DNA of 13,333 nt from Acetobacteraceae bacterium (GCA_003164305.1 PLSZ01000005.1:737-14069), one strand, 5' to 3'; positions 1 to 6,751 are shown, counted from the stretch's first letter. Notes: generated by a model not told the origin, from the letters alone. Program-made: numbers and translations.

Positions 1-771
1 GCCGGCGTGCAGATGGTGGTCCCCGGCGACATCGCGCCGGCGCACCGCCACAGCCAGTCGGCGCTGCGTTTCATCCTCGAAGGCAAGGGCGCCTTTACCT
101 CGGTCGACGGCGAGCGCACCGCGATGGAGCCGGGCGATTTCGTCATCACGCCGTCGATGACCTGGCACGATCACTCCAACGAGACCTCCGAGCCGATGTT
201 CTGGCTCGACGGCCTCGACATCCCGATGGTGCAGTTCTTCGACGCCTCGTTCGCGGAAAACTCCAACGATGACCAGCAGAAAATCACCAAACCCGCCGGC
301 GACAGTTTTGGGCGTTATGGTCACAATCTGCTGCCGGTCGACGAGAAGCGCAAATCCAAGACCTCGCCGATCTTCAACTATCCCTATTCCCACACCCGCG
401 AGGCGCTGGAACAGGCCAAGGCGCGCAACGAGTGGGACGCCTGCCACGGCCTGAAACTGAAATTTTCCAATCCCGAGACCGGCGACTTCGCGATGCCGAC
501 GATCGGCACCTTCATCCAGCTTCTGCCGAAGGGATTTAAAACGGCCCGCTATCGCTCGACCGACGCCACGGTATTTACGGCGATCGAGGGCAAGGGCCGC
601 TCGCGGATCGGCGACCAGGTCTTCGAGTGGGGCCCGCGCGACCTGTTCGTGGTGCCGAGCTGGCAGTGGGTCACCCACGAGGCCGCCGAAGATTCGGTGC
701 TGTTCAGTTTTTCGGACCGACCGGTGCAGCAGAAGCTCGATTTGTTCCGCGAAGACCGCGGCAATGCGTGA
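1..771 (+). CDS. Gentisate 1,2-dioxygenase-like bicupin (5' partial)
   Basis: The frame is open from base 1, so the N-terminal ~90 residues lie outside the window; 256 codons remain of a family usually near 340-370 residues. The first visible residues belong to the N-terminal cupin, with PGDIAPAHRHSQSALRF and then TPSMTWHDHSN. These supply the HxH pair and the third histidine that bind Fe(II) in gentisate dioxygenases. A second, C-terminal cupin barrel follows (AIEGKGRSRIGDQVFEWGPRDLFVVPSW, about residues 196-222). The family opens the ring of gentisate (2,5-dihydroxybenzoate) or a close relative such as 1-hydroxy-2-naphthoate or salicylate, in the cytosol. Family assignment is firm; the exact aromatic substrate cannot be read from the sequence. 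The next gene converges on it. Confidence 0.85.
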   Translation, partial: AGVQMVVPGDIAPAHRHSQSALRFILEGKGAFTSVDGERTAMEPGDFVITPSMTWHDHSNETSEPMFWLDGLDIPMVQFFDASFAENSNDDQQKITKPAGDSFGRYGHNLLPVDEKRKSKTSPIFNYPYSHTREALEQAKARNEWDACHGLKLKFSNPETGDFAMPTIGTFIQLLPKGFKTARYRSTDATVFTAIEGKGRSRIGDQVFEWGPRDLFVVPSWQWVTHEAAEDSVLFSFSDRPVQQKLDLFREDRGNA

Positions 772-777
772 ATCTCT

Positions 778-804
778 GTCGTCCCGGCCTCGAGCCGCGA
801 CGAC
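778..804. terminator. Stem-loop between convergent genes
   Basis: GTCGTC (778-783) pairs with GACGAC (799-804), and CGGC (785-788) pairs with GCCG (794-797). One C-C mismatch separates the two stems, and the loop has 5 nt. It lies 7 nt after the dioxygenase stop and 24 nt from the end of the convergent hydrolase gene. No T-run follows on either side, so termination is inferred from position and stem strength. Confidence 0.5.
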
Positions 805-827
805 GAAGTGAGACCCTTCATCTGAAC

Positions 828-1526
828 TCAGCATGGTGCGGTCTTCGCCTCGATCGCCCCGATCCACGACGCCAACGCATCCAGAATTTCGCTCATGACC
901 TCGCGGTCATTACGCCCCGAGCGCGCGAGCACATGGAAGGAATGATCGGCCTCTGCCACCCAATGCAGCGACGCCGACGGCCCGAGGCTATCGACGACGG
1001 GTTCGAGCAGCTTCACGTCAGCCAGATTATCGCGGGTGCCCTGCACAAACAGCATCGGGATATGAACATCGGCGAGATGCTTGGCGCGATCGGAGGAGGG
1101 CTTGCCCGCCGGATGCAGCGGAAAGCCCACGAAAGCCAGGCCTTGAACACCCGCGAGCGGCGCAATCGCCTGGGCCTGCGACGTCATGCGTCCGCCAAAG
1201 GATTTTCCGCCCGCGATCAGGGGCAATCCCGGACAGATGCGCCCCGCTTCCGCCACCGCGGCACGCACGGCGGCATGCGCCACCGCCGGCGGATCGGGCC
1301 GCCGGCCGCCCTTCTCCATATAGGGAAATTGATAGCGCAAGCTCGCGACGCCGCGTTCGCGAAGGCCTGCCGCAAACGTTTCCATAAAGGGATGGGTCAT
1401 CCCCGCCCCTGCCCCATGGGCAAAGACATAACACGCACGCGCCTTGGCGGGACTGGTCAGAAGCGCGGAGACCGAGCCGACCTTCGCGACCTCGAACTCA
1501 AGCTGCTGCGCGCTGACGGCGGTCAT
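828..1526 (-). CDS. Alpha/beta-hydrolase of the Tex30/KANSL3-like family
   Basis: This is a 232-residue soluble alpha/beta hydrolase with no signal peptide. The oxyanion loop HGAGAG is at 37-42. The nucleophile elbow is GGKSFGG with Ser109, the acid is Asp166 in GTRD, and the catalytic His195 is in ADHSFH. The order and spacing match the short Tex30/dienelactone-hydrolase-like group, whose bacterial substrates are mostly unknown. The ATG at 1526 is preceded by GAGG at a 4-nt spacing. It lies 48 nt downstream of the chemoreceptor gene on the same strand and could be co-transcribed with it. It converges on the gentisate dioxygenase-like gene. A role as an ester or lactone hydrolase in aromatic breakdown is possible but only suggested by proximity. 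Confidence 0.8.
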   Translation of the reverse strand: MTAVSAQQLEFEVAKVGSVSALLTSPAKARACYVFAHGAGAGMTHPFMETFAAGLRERGVASLRYQFPYMEKGGRRPDPPAVAHAAVRAAVAEAGRICPGLPLIAGGKSFGGRMTSQAQAIAPLAGVQGLAFVGFPLHPAGKPSSDRAKHLADVHIPMLFVQGTRDNLADVKLLEPVVDSLGPSASLHWVAEADHSFHVLARSGRNDREVMSEILDALASWIGAIEAKTAPC

Positions 1527-1574
1527 TCGCCCTCAATCCCCGATAAAATCGGCAGATTAGCGGCGCGATCGCGT

Positions 1575-3269
1575 TTAAGCCGCGGCCGAGCTGCGAACCG
1601 CGTGGACGATGACCCGGCGCAGCGAGGATACCGCCTCGGTGACATCGGATGCGTAGCTGTGAACCCGCCCCGCTTCGTCGCCCAGCCGCGTCGCCTCGCC
1701 CGACACTTCGGCAATGCGGGTTGAGACCTCGCGCGCGCCGTTGGCGGTCTCGGTGACGTTGCGGGCAATCTCCGCCGTCGCCGCCCCTTGCTGCTCCACC
1801 GCCGCGGCGATCGAACTGGCGATGGCGTCGATCTCGCCGATTGTCTTCTCGATGCGACCCACCGCCGTGACCGATGCATCGGTGGCGGCACGCACCTCGC
1901 CGATATGACGCGTGATCTCCCGGGTGGAACGAGCGGTCTGTGTGGCGAGTTGCTTGACCTCGTTGGCGACGACCGCGAAGCCGCGGCCGGCGTCACCGGC
2001 GCGCGCCGCCTCGATAGTGGCGTTCAGCGCCAGCAGGTTGGTCCTGGCGGCGATGTCGCTGATCATGTTGGCGACCTCACCGATGCGGCCGACCTGCGTG
2101 TTCAGCGCCTCTATCGTGGCCCGTGCCTCGCCGCCGGCCGCGACTGCCCGACCTACCACGGCGGTTGACAGGCTCATCTGGCCGCCGATTTCACGGATCG
2201 AGGCGGCAAGCTGCTCGGCGGCACTCGCCACCGTTTGGGCGTTAGCCAGCGCCTGGCCCGCCGCCGACGCAGCGCCCTGTGCGGCTTCCCCGGTGCGCGT
2301 CGAGGAGGCGCTCATCTCCTCGGCTGCCGCAGCTATGACAGCGGTCTGGCTCCCCACCGATTCGACCGCGGCCCCGGTTTCCGCCTCGATCTTCTCCGCC
2401 ATGCCGATCAGGGCGGCTTGCTTCTCCCGCCTCGCCCGGACCTCCTGTTGCTTTTGTTCGGCTTCAAGGTGCCTGTGTTCGGCTGCGTTTTGTTTGAACA
2501 CTTCCACGGCTTTCGCCATGGCACCGATTTCGTCGCCGCGCCCGCCGCAGGTAATCTCCACCGCCAGATCGCCTTCCGCCAAACGGCACATCGCGGTGGT
2601 CATCGCCCCTATTGGCGAGGAAACACCGTTGACGATCGTCCAACCGACACCGATGCAGAGCATGGTGGCCAGACCCAATACCGCCAGAATCCAGCGATTC
2701 GCCGATGCGCCAAGCTTCGCGCCCATGTCGGCGGCTTGGGTGCCCTGGCGCACGTTCAACTCGATGCCACCTTGCAAGGCGTCGCGGTACACCGCCATCG
2801 CCTTGGTCGCGCCGCCCCTGAACAACTCGACCGCTTCGCCGTGCTTACCCTGCCCCACAAGCCCGACGATGCTGTCGTCGATCTCAAGGTAGCGCTTCCA
2901 CGCCGCGTCGAAAGCGTCCGACCAGCGCCGCTCTTTACCCGATAAGATCAGCGGCTGATACGCCTCCCGCTCTCGGGCGTAGGTCTGCGTTTGCTCCTTC
3001 ATGGTCGAGACAACCTGAACACGCTGCTCGTCGGTGGTCGCCAGCAGCATCGACGCCCGGTTCTGGCGGAACCGTTCGGCGATCTGGGCTATGCGGCCGA
3101 GGACGCGGGTGGCGGGCAGGTAATTGGCTTTGATCTCCTGCGCGTTGGCATTTACCGCCTCCAACCGTTCGATGGCGAACAGGCCAAGGCCGATGGTGCA
3201 GGTCAGGACAGCGGCGAACGCCAGAATCACCTTGAGTCGTACGCTGATCGAGGCGAAGATTTGTGACAC
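1575..3269 (-). CDS. Methyl-accepting chemotaxis protein (4HB sensor, HAMP)
   Basis: A 564-residue chemoreceptor. TM1 spans about residues 11-33, a periplasmic four-helix-bundle-type sensor about 34-190, TM2 about 193-213, HAMP about 215-262 and the cytoplasmic signalling coiled coil about 300-560. The conserved hairpin tip is seen at about 395-442 ([18 protein letters not shown], then [15 protein letters not shown]). It binds CheW/CheA and controls flagellar rotation. There is no C-terminal CheR-tether pentapeptide; the protein ends in SSAAA. The start chosen is GTG at 3269, because GGAGGA lies 4 nt upstream and TM1 begins right after it. The frame stays open to 3674, but that extension has no receptor-like sequence and overlaps the upstream amidotransferase gene. 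The ligand is unknown; nearby organosulfur or aromatic genes hint at an attractant. Confidence 0.92.
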   Translation of the reverse strand: MSQIFASISVRLKVILAFAAVLTCTIGLGLFAIERLEAVNANAQEIKANYLPATRVLGRIAQIAERFRQNRASMLLATTDEQRVQVVSTMKEQTQTYAREREAYQPLILSGKERRWSDAFDAAWKRYLEIDDSIVGLVGQGKHGEAVELFRGGATKAMAVYRDALQGGIELNVRQGTQAADMGAKLGASANRWILAVLGLATMLCIGVGWTIVNGVSSPIGAMTTAMCRLAEGDLAVEITCGGRGDEIGAMAKAVEVFKQNAAEHRHLEAEQKQQEVRARREKQAALIGMAEKIEAETGAAVESVGSQTAVIAAAAEEMSASSTRTGEAAQGAASAAGQALANAQTVASAAEQLAASIREIGGQMSLSTAVVGRAVAAGGEARATIEALNTQVGRIGEVANMISDIAARTNLLALNATIEAARAGDAGRGFAVVANEVKQLATQTARSTREITRHIGEVRAATDASVTAVGRIEKTIGEIDAIASSIAAAVEQQGAATAEIARNVTETANGAREVSTRIAEVSGEATRLGDEAGRVHSYASDVTEAVSSLRRVIVHAVRSSAAA

Positions 3270-3477
3270 GGCTTCCTCCAGACTTGGCTTCGGCCATTCC
3301 GGCGCCAACAGACGCGGGTAGGACCGCGTTGTTACCAGGGCGAGATTAAGGAAGTGTGTATGCTGGCCGACCCGCCGTTGTGCTGCCTCGCGGCGAAATC
3401 GGACCTTTATGCAATCGAAAGTGGAGCGATATGAACGCTGGTCGAACTTTCTGTTTCGCTGATGCTGGACACTTAAA
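3270..3477 (-). other. 208-bp upstream region of the chemoreceptor gene
   Basis: This non-coding gap holds the strong GGAGGA ribosome-binding site at 3274-3279 read on the minus strand. It presumably also holds the receptor promoter or the tail of read-through from the amidotransferase gene. I see no convincing -35/-10 pair and no hairpin with a T-run. Confidence 0.4.
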
Positions 3478-4245
3478 TTACAGGCAATGTGCAACCGTAT
3501 CGCACACGGCGCTCTGCTGATATTGACGTGCCCGGCATGCTTCACCAAAGGCTCGAAAGATCGCGAGGCTCGCCGGGTGTTCGAAGTAGCGCCACTCGGG
3601 GTGCCATTGCAGCCCCAGTACAAAGCCGGGCGTATCGGCACCGAATACAGCTTCGATCGTGTCATCCTCCGCAACGGCTTCGACGACCAGACCAGGAGCC
3701 GGCCGGTCGATCGCCTGGCTGTGCAGAGAATTCACCATAATCCTGGACGTGCCAACAATTCGGGCCAGCGTGCCGGTTACCGCGACCGCGTGGCGGGGAC
3801 CAAAATCATAGGCCCGTGATTTGTCGTCATCGCCGCGATGATCACGCCGGCCGGGAAGTTCGTGGACACACTGATGCAGAGTCCCCCCGAGTGCCACGTT
3901 GAGTTCCTGAATGCCTCGGCAAATGGCGAGGATGGGGACACCTCTCGCGACCGCGCTCCGCATGAGCGGCAGCGTGGTGGCGTCGCGAGCGAGGTCATGC
4001 AGGTCGGGCGTGAGGCTTTCGTTCACGCCGTAGTGCGAGGGATGCACGTTGCTCAAACTGCCAGGCACGAGCAACCCGTCGATGCGGTCGAGCAACGCCG
4101 ATTGGGCTGGGCCCATGGGCGGAATCAGGACAGGAACCACGCCGGCGCCGCCTATCAGCGCTTCGGCATAACGTGCGGCCGTGGCATGGATCAGTCCATC
4201 GTTGGACCTGATGGCACACATCGGGATACCGACAACGACGGACAT
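3478..4245 (-). CDS. Class I glutamine amidotransferase, PuuD-like gamma-glutamyl hydrolase
   Basis: A 255-residue single-domain protein of the peptidase C26 / gamma-glutamyl-GABA hydrolase family. The catalytic triad is visible: nucleophile Cys109 in [15 protein letters not shown], then His215 and Glu217 in LQWHPEW. PuuD-type enzymes cleave the gamma-glutamyl amide of glutamylated amines in the cytosol. The start chosen is ATG at 4245, with GAGG 4-5 nt upstream and the usual VVGIP beginning. A TTG at 4290 would add 15 residues with no ribosome-binding site. It is divergent from the TauD-like gene, sharing a 272-bp intergenic region, and lies 208 bp upstream of the chemoreceptor gene. It is not next to any PuuA/B/C gene here. 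The substrate is unknown; a glutamylated amine such as gamma-glutamyl-taurine is a guess from context. Confidence 0.87.
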   Translation of the reverse strand: MSVVVGIPMCAIRSNDGLIHATAARYAEALIGGAGVVPVLIPPMGPAQSALLDRIDGLLVPGSLSNVHPSHYGVNESLTPDLHDLARDATTLPLMRSAVARGVPILAICRGIQELNVALGGTLHQCVHELPGRRDHRGDDDKSRAYDFGPRHAVAVTGTLARIVGTSRIMVNSLHSQAIDRPAPGLVVEAVAEDDTIEAVFGADTPGFVLGLQWHPEWRYFEHPASLAIFRAFGEACRARQYQQSAVCDTVAHCL

Positions 4246-4326
4246 GCGACCTCGGAAATGGCGACGGGCAGAACGAATATCGTGGGTCAAGAAGGACCGC
4301 GCAACGACTCTCGCGGCTAAATAGAC

Positions 4327-4344
4327 AGTTTAGGTGTTTAAACT
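4327..4344. promoter_or_regulatory. Inverted repeat in divergent intergenic region
   Basis: AGTTTA (4327-4332) is a perfect inverted match to TAAACT (4339-4344), with a 6-nt spacer. It is AT-rich against a GC-rich background and sits 82 bp upstream of the amidotransferase start. It could be an operator, but no -35/-10 pair for that gene is clear. The function is inferred from position only. Confidence 0.35.
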
Positions 4345-4461
4345 CATCGACCCTCAGTAACCGGTAACTTATTGTCGAACGTGCCTTGTGGAAGAGAAAA
4401 ACAACGCTATCTCCAGCGGCATTCCCAAATGCTCCTGGGCTCATCGCCTCTGTCCGCATTA

Positions 4462-4490
4462 TTGACGCTACCGTGGAGTAATATTATACT
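4462..4490 (+). promoter_or_regulatory. Sigma70-like promoter for the TauD-family gene
   Basis: TTGACG (4462-4467) and TATACT (4485-4490) are separated by exactly 17 nt, each one mismatch from the sigma70 consensus. The expected start is about 4497, giving a leader of only about 20 nt before the ATG at 4518. An alternative -10, TATTAT at 4482-4487, aligns with the TATAAT of the CmcJ-like promoter but would leave a 14-nt spacer. The -10 lies inside the shared 27-bp element (4473-4499). Confidence 0.7.
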
Positions 4491-4499
4491 TCCCACGCT
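4473..4499 (+). promoter_or_regulatory. Shared 27-bp promoter element, copy A
   Basis: The pattern is GTGGAGT (4473-4479), a 9-nt AT-rich stretch, then CTTCCCACGCT (4489-4499). It matches copy B (6644-6670, minus strand) at 22 of 27 positions with identical internal spacing. GTGG (4473-4476) and CCAC (4493-4496) give it a weak dyad, as expected for a dimeric DNA-binding protein. It covers the -10 box and the expected transcription start, a position suited to repression. Confidence 0.55.
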
Positions 4500-4503
4500 A
4501 ATG

Positions 4504-4509
4504 AGGAGG
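4504..4509 (+). promoter_or_regulatory. Consensus Shine-Dalgarno site
   Basis: A perfect AGGAGG, 8 nt before the ATG at 4518. It fixes the start of the TauD-family gene and predicts efficient translation. Confidence 0.85.
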
Positions 4510-4517
4510 AATACCCC

Positions 4518-5492
4518 ATGTCTCTGACCCTTGAGCGACCCCCGTTAAAGTCCGACCTTCAATTCCATCCAGTCACGGCACTGATCGGTGCCGACGTGAC
4601 GGGCCTCGATCTTCGCGTTGAACTCGCCCCGGCGACCGTCGCCCGCCTGCGGGAGGCGCTGCTGGCTTACAAAGTGCTGTTCTTTCGCGATCAACCGATC
4701 GACGACGCCCAGCAGATCCGCTTCTCGCGGTATTTTGGAGCGGTCACGCCGGCGCACCCGGTCACCAACGGATTGCCCGACCTCCCCGAGATCAAGGTCA
4801 ACAAGCTCCACGGTGGGGAGGACGAATACCGTTCGTTTCGACTGAATGCGGAGCATCCGTTTCGCCCAGTGTCCCGCGCGCGTTCCGGCCGACGGTGGCA
4901 CATCGATATCACGTTCGTGGCCAATCCCGCCGCGATCACCGTTCTGCGCGGTGTCGATATTCCATCGCATGGTGGCGATACGATATGGGCCGATCTCGAA
5001 GCGCTTTACGCGGGACTTTCACCCAGATTGCAGAACTTCCTGGATGGGCTACAGGCAATTCACGTGCGGAACGATGCCGCCGATGGCAAACCTCCGCCGC
5101 CGCGGTTCGATGGCCGCTCGACCGGTCCGTTCGCGTCGTTGCATCCGTTGGTCCGGGTGCACCCGGAGTCCGGTAAAAGGTCGTTGTTCCTCAGTTCGGG
5201 ATTCATCAAGGCGATCGATGGTCTTGCCCCCAGCGAAAGCGCCAACCTGCTGGATTATTTGAATGAGGAACTGAGCGGGCACGCGGATTATCAGGTCCGT
5301 TTCCGGTGGGCGACAAATTCCATCGCGGTGTGGGACAATCGCGCGGTCAGTCACTTTGGTCCGGTCGACGGTCCCCATGTGAAGGAGCAACGCATCGTGC
5401 ACCGGACGACAATAGGCGGTGATTTACCGTTCGGACCTGACGGCTTCGTGTCGCGGCCGTTGGCCGGTGAGTTGTTCAACGTGATTTCCTGA
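4518..5492 (+). CDS. TauD/TfdA-family Fe(II)/2-oxoglutarate dioxygenase
   Basis: A 324-residue cytosolic dioxygenase. The iron-binding residues are His128 and Asp130 (RWHIDITF) and His279 (DNRAVSHF). The 2-oxoglutarate-binding arginine is probably Arg292 and the substrate-side arginine Arg296, in RIVHRTTIGGD, which matches the RIMHRATI motif of E. coli TauD. His80 (TPAHPV) lines up with the TauD histidine that contacts the sulfonate. Keeping both sulfonate-contact residues favours a sulfonate or sulfate-ester substrate, cleaved to an aldehyde and sulfite or sulfate. About 30 extra residues (98-127) between His80 and the HxD motif set it apart from TauD itself. It has its own strong promoter and ribosome-binding site, and converges on the CmcJ-like gene. 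Family certain; substrate inferred. Confidence 0.93.
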   Translation: MSLTLERPPLKSDLQFHPVTALIGADVTGLDLRVELAPATVARLREALLAYKVLFFRDQPIDDAQQIRFSRYFGAVTPAHPVTNGLPDLPEIKVNKLHGGEDEYRSFRLNAEHPFRPVSRARSGRRWHIDITFVANPAAITVLRGVDIPSHGGDTIWADLEALYAGLSPRLQNFLDGLQAIHVRNDAADGKPPPPRFDGRSTGPFASLHPLVRVHPESGKRSLFLSSGFIKAIDGLAPSESANLLDYLNEELSGHADYQVRFRWATNSIAVWDNRAVSHFGPVDGPHVKEQRIVHRTTIGGDLPFGPDGFVSRPLAGELFNVIS

Positions 5493-5544
5493 TCCGAAGT
5501 GCCGCCGTCCGGCGCTCCTGGACGGCGGCATCCGGCTTGGATCA
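5490..5544. terminator. Bidirectional stem-loop enclosing both stop codons
   Basis: GCCGCCGTCC (5501-5510) pairs perfectly with GGACGGCGGC (5520-5529) around a 9-nt loop, extended by a T-A pair. Outside it, TGATCC (5490-5495) pairs with GGATCA (5539-5544). The outer arms contain the TGA stop of the TauD-like gene (5490-5492) and the TGA stop of the opposing CmcJ-like gene (5542-5544, minus strand). There is no T-run, so a bidirectional terminator or mRNA-end stabiliser is inferred. Confidence 0.6.
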
Positions 5545-6363
5545 GGCCTCGGGTGGGAAAAACACCAGCGTTCTGACTTCGATGCTTTCCCGCGGCGGTG
5601 CGTCAGGCGCCGCCGGATTTTCGAATGACGTGTGGAACGACAGCCGGGCGCGGCCGTCATTGGCGCTGTCGTGCACGCGGATCAGCAGGACCTCATCGGC
5701 TTGCTGCTCCGAGAAGTAATACCAGCGATGTTCCGGCTTAAATTCGACCCGCGAGGTCTCGCCCCGGACATGCTGATAGACCAGATCGCTGGCGATCAGG
5801 TCGTCATCCGTAAACGTCCGAGCATCGCACAAGGCCAGCGGTGAATCGAGGACCGGACCGCGGATTGGGCGCCACACGTTAACAACGCCAAACCGATGCT
5901 TTAGCAACTCCGGTGCGTCGGCGCCCAGGTGGTCGCGCACGCGGCGAGGGGCGGAATTGACGGTGTGGTCGTTATGCACCTGGCGCGATGGCACGCGCCC
6001 GTCGGGTAGACCGGCGTTGCGTACACCGTGATCGAACACGAAGACGCGCGAGGCGCCCAGGGTGTCGCGCAACAATTTCTCGACCTCGGGGTAGTAGACG
6101 CTCTTGACCTCTTCCGGCGAGTAGAAGTCGCGAACCTGGGTCGGCGCGCGCACCAACGCGAAGCCGTTCCGGTCGAGGGTGAATTCCGCTTCGCGGCCTC
6201 GCGCATCTTCGATCCGCACGTCGCGAGGATCGTCAATGCCGTTCCAGGCCACTACGCCCGGCGGAGTTTCGCCGACATAGCGAACCGGCTTTTGATCGCC
6301 ACGTACCTGGTAATGCAGCGTCGCGGTGACGTTCTTTGGGGATAAGGCGGTATCGAGCGGCAT
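5542..6363 (-). CDS. CmcJ/NvfI-family oxygenase (Fe/2-oxoglutarate type)
   Basis: A 273-residue protein of the CmcJ / NvfI / AsaB / GA4-desaturase-like family. Visible family blocks are QVHNDHT (His130, Asp132), VNVWRPIRGPVLDSPLALCDAR (about 161-182), YYFSEQQADEVLLIRVHDS (about 215-233), SFHTSF (His244) and RESIEVR (258-264). His130, Asp132 and His244 form the likely iron site, and an arginine in RESIEVR the likely co-substrate contact. Known relatives act in secondary metabolism (cephamycin methoxylation, fungal endoperoxide and hydroxylation steps); most bacterial members have no known substrate. The start is ATG at 6363 with GGAGG 7 nt upstream; the frame opens to 6456, but that stretch is not family-like. 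It converges on the TauD-like gene and carries the same promoter element. Confidence 0.85.
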   Translation of the reverse strand: MPLDTALSPKNVTATLHYQVRGDQKPVRYVGETPPGVVAWNGIDDPRDVRIEDARGREAEFTLDRNGFALVRAPTQVRDFYSPEEVKSVYYPEVEKLLRDTLGASRVFVFDHGVRNAGLPDGRVPSRQVHNDHTVNSAPRRVRDHLGADAPELLKHRFGVVNVWRPIRGPVLDSPLALCDARTFTDDDLIASDLVYQHVRGETSRVEFKPEHRWYYFSEQQADEVLLIRVHDSANDGRARLSFHTSFENPAAPDAPPRESIEVRTLVFFPPEA

Positions 6364-6412
6364 GGGAAATCCTCCGTTATCGGTTGCCTCGCCCGGGTTC
6401 TCCGTACTGAGG

Positions 6413-6437
6413 CCGGCGCCTTCGAGATTCCGGCGCC
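6413..6437. repeat. Short GC-rich direct repeat
   Basis: CCGGCGCC occurs at 6413-6420 and 6430-6437, and a third GGCGCC at 6443-6448. GGCGCC is self-complementary, so a 6-bp hairpin is also possible in the leader of the CmcJ-like mRNA. In GC-rich DNA this may be chance. Confidence 0.3.
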
Positions 6438-6480
6438 AGCCAGGCGCCCAGCCCAATCCGAGCGAGCAGGTGACAGTAGT

Positions 6481-6507
6481 GTTCTACGGTGCAGGCAGGC
6501 GTGTCAA
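6481..6507 (-). promoter_or_regulatory. Possible secondary leftward promoter
   Basis: Reading the minus strand, TTGACA (6507-6502) is followed after 15 nt by TAGAAC (6486-6481). The -35 is perfect, but the spacer is short and the -10 matches only 4 of 6. If used, the leader would be about 110 nt, with the palindrome at 6547-6565 about 40 bp upstream, as for an activator site. Confidence 0.3.
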
Positions 6508-6546
6508 TGCCATACCACTCCCACATGACGTTATACCGGCTCTGTT

Positions 6547-6565
6547 CCGCCTGATGATCAGGCGG
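6547..6565. promoter_or_regulatory. Perfect 19-bp palindrome, candidate operator
   Basis: CCGCCTGAT (6547-6555), a central G, then ATCAGGCGG (6557-6565), with no mismatch. This is strong dyad symmetry for a dimeric repressor or activator between two divergent transcription units. A second CCGCCTG at 6576-6582 could instead pair with CAGGCGG (6559-6565), giving two mutually exclusive hairpins if the region is transcribed. Confidence 0.55.
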
Positions 6566-6643
6566 CAGGTCCGCTCCGCCTGCGCCGAGACAAGGCGAAC
6601 ATCAAGCTGTGCGTTCGCATCGCTCTCAACAACACCAGATGTC

Positions 6644-6670
6644 AGCGTGGGAAGAATTATAACACTCGAC
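6644..6670 (-). promoter_or_regulatory. Leftward promoter with shared 27-bp element, copy B
   Basis: On the minus strand, GTCGAGT (6670-6664), a 9-nt AT-rich stretch, then CTTCCCACGCT (6654-6644), the same layout as copy A at 4473-4499. A perfect -10, TATAAT (6661-6656), lies inside it. No good -35 is found at 16-18 nt, which suggests an activated promoter or a -35 supplied by protein contact. It drives the CmcJ-like gene. Confidence 0.55.
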
Positions 6671-6678
6671 ACACGAGT
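6664..6678. promoter_or_regulatory. Inverted repeat next to the leftward -10 box
   Basis: ACTCG (6664-6668), ACACA, then CGAGT (6674-6678): perfect 5-bp arms with a 5-nt spacer, immediately upstream of the TATAAT at 6656-6661. It overlaps element B and could be a second protein-binding site. Short arms make chance possible. Confidence 0.3.
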
Positions 6679-6751
6679 TAAACTGCGCCACGATCCTGCT
6701 CCGTGATCGGCTCCACGCCCGGGCGCGGATCGTCATTTCCGGAGTACAACC

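Larger units (their letters stand above)
6364..6751. other. 388-bp divergent regulatory region
   Basis: No gene is evident here. It holds, from left to right, the GGAGG ribosome-binding site of the CmcJ-like gene, direct GC-rich repeats (6413-6437), a possible secondary leftward promoter (6481-6507), a 19-bp perfect palindrome with a third complementary arm (6547-6582), shared element B with a leftward TATAAT (6644-6670), and a 5-5-5 inverted repeat (6664-6678). Transcription from 6656-6661 would give the CmcJ-like mRNA an untranslated leader of about 285 nt, long for a simple promoter. No clear rightward -35/-10 pair is seen for the flavoprotein operon. Confidence 0.6.

Noticed and set aside
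627..1724. Long plus-strand open frame (365 codons)
   Set aside because: It is antisense to the hydrolase and chemoreceptor genes, Arg/His-rich and low in recognisable structure: a GC-rich shadow frame.
1912..2892. Plus-strand open frame (326 codons), Ala/Ser-rich
   Set aside because: It is antisense to the chemoreceptor's repetitive coiled coil; its composition mirrors that gene.
3270..3674. N-terminal extension of the chemoreceptor frame
   Set aside because: It overlaps the amidotransferase gene on the same strand, is not receptor-like, and the GTG at 3269 has GGAGGA just upstream with TM1 directly after.
4246..4290. TTG start 15 residues upstream for the amidotransferase
   Set aside because: There is no ribosome-binding site, and the ATG at 4245 has one and gives the normal family N-terminus.
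6364..6456. 31-residue N-terminal extension of the CmcJ-like protein
   Set aside because: It is not family-like and its frame runs through the GGAGG site that serves the ATG at 6363.
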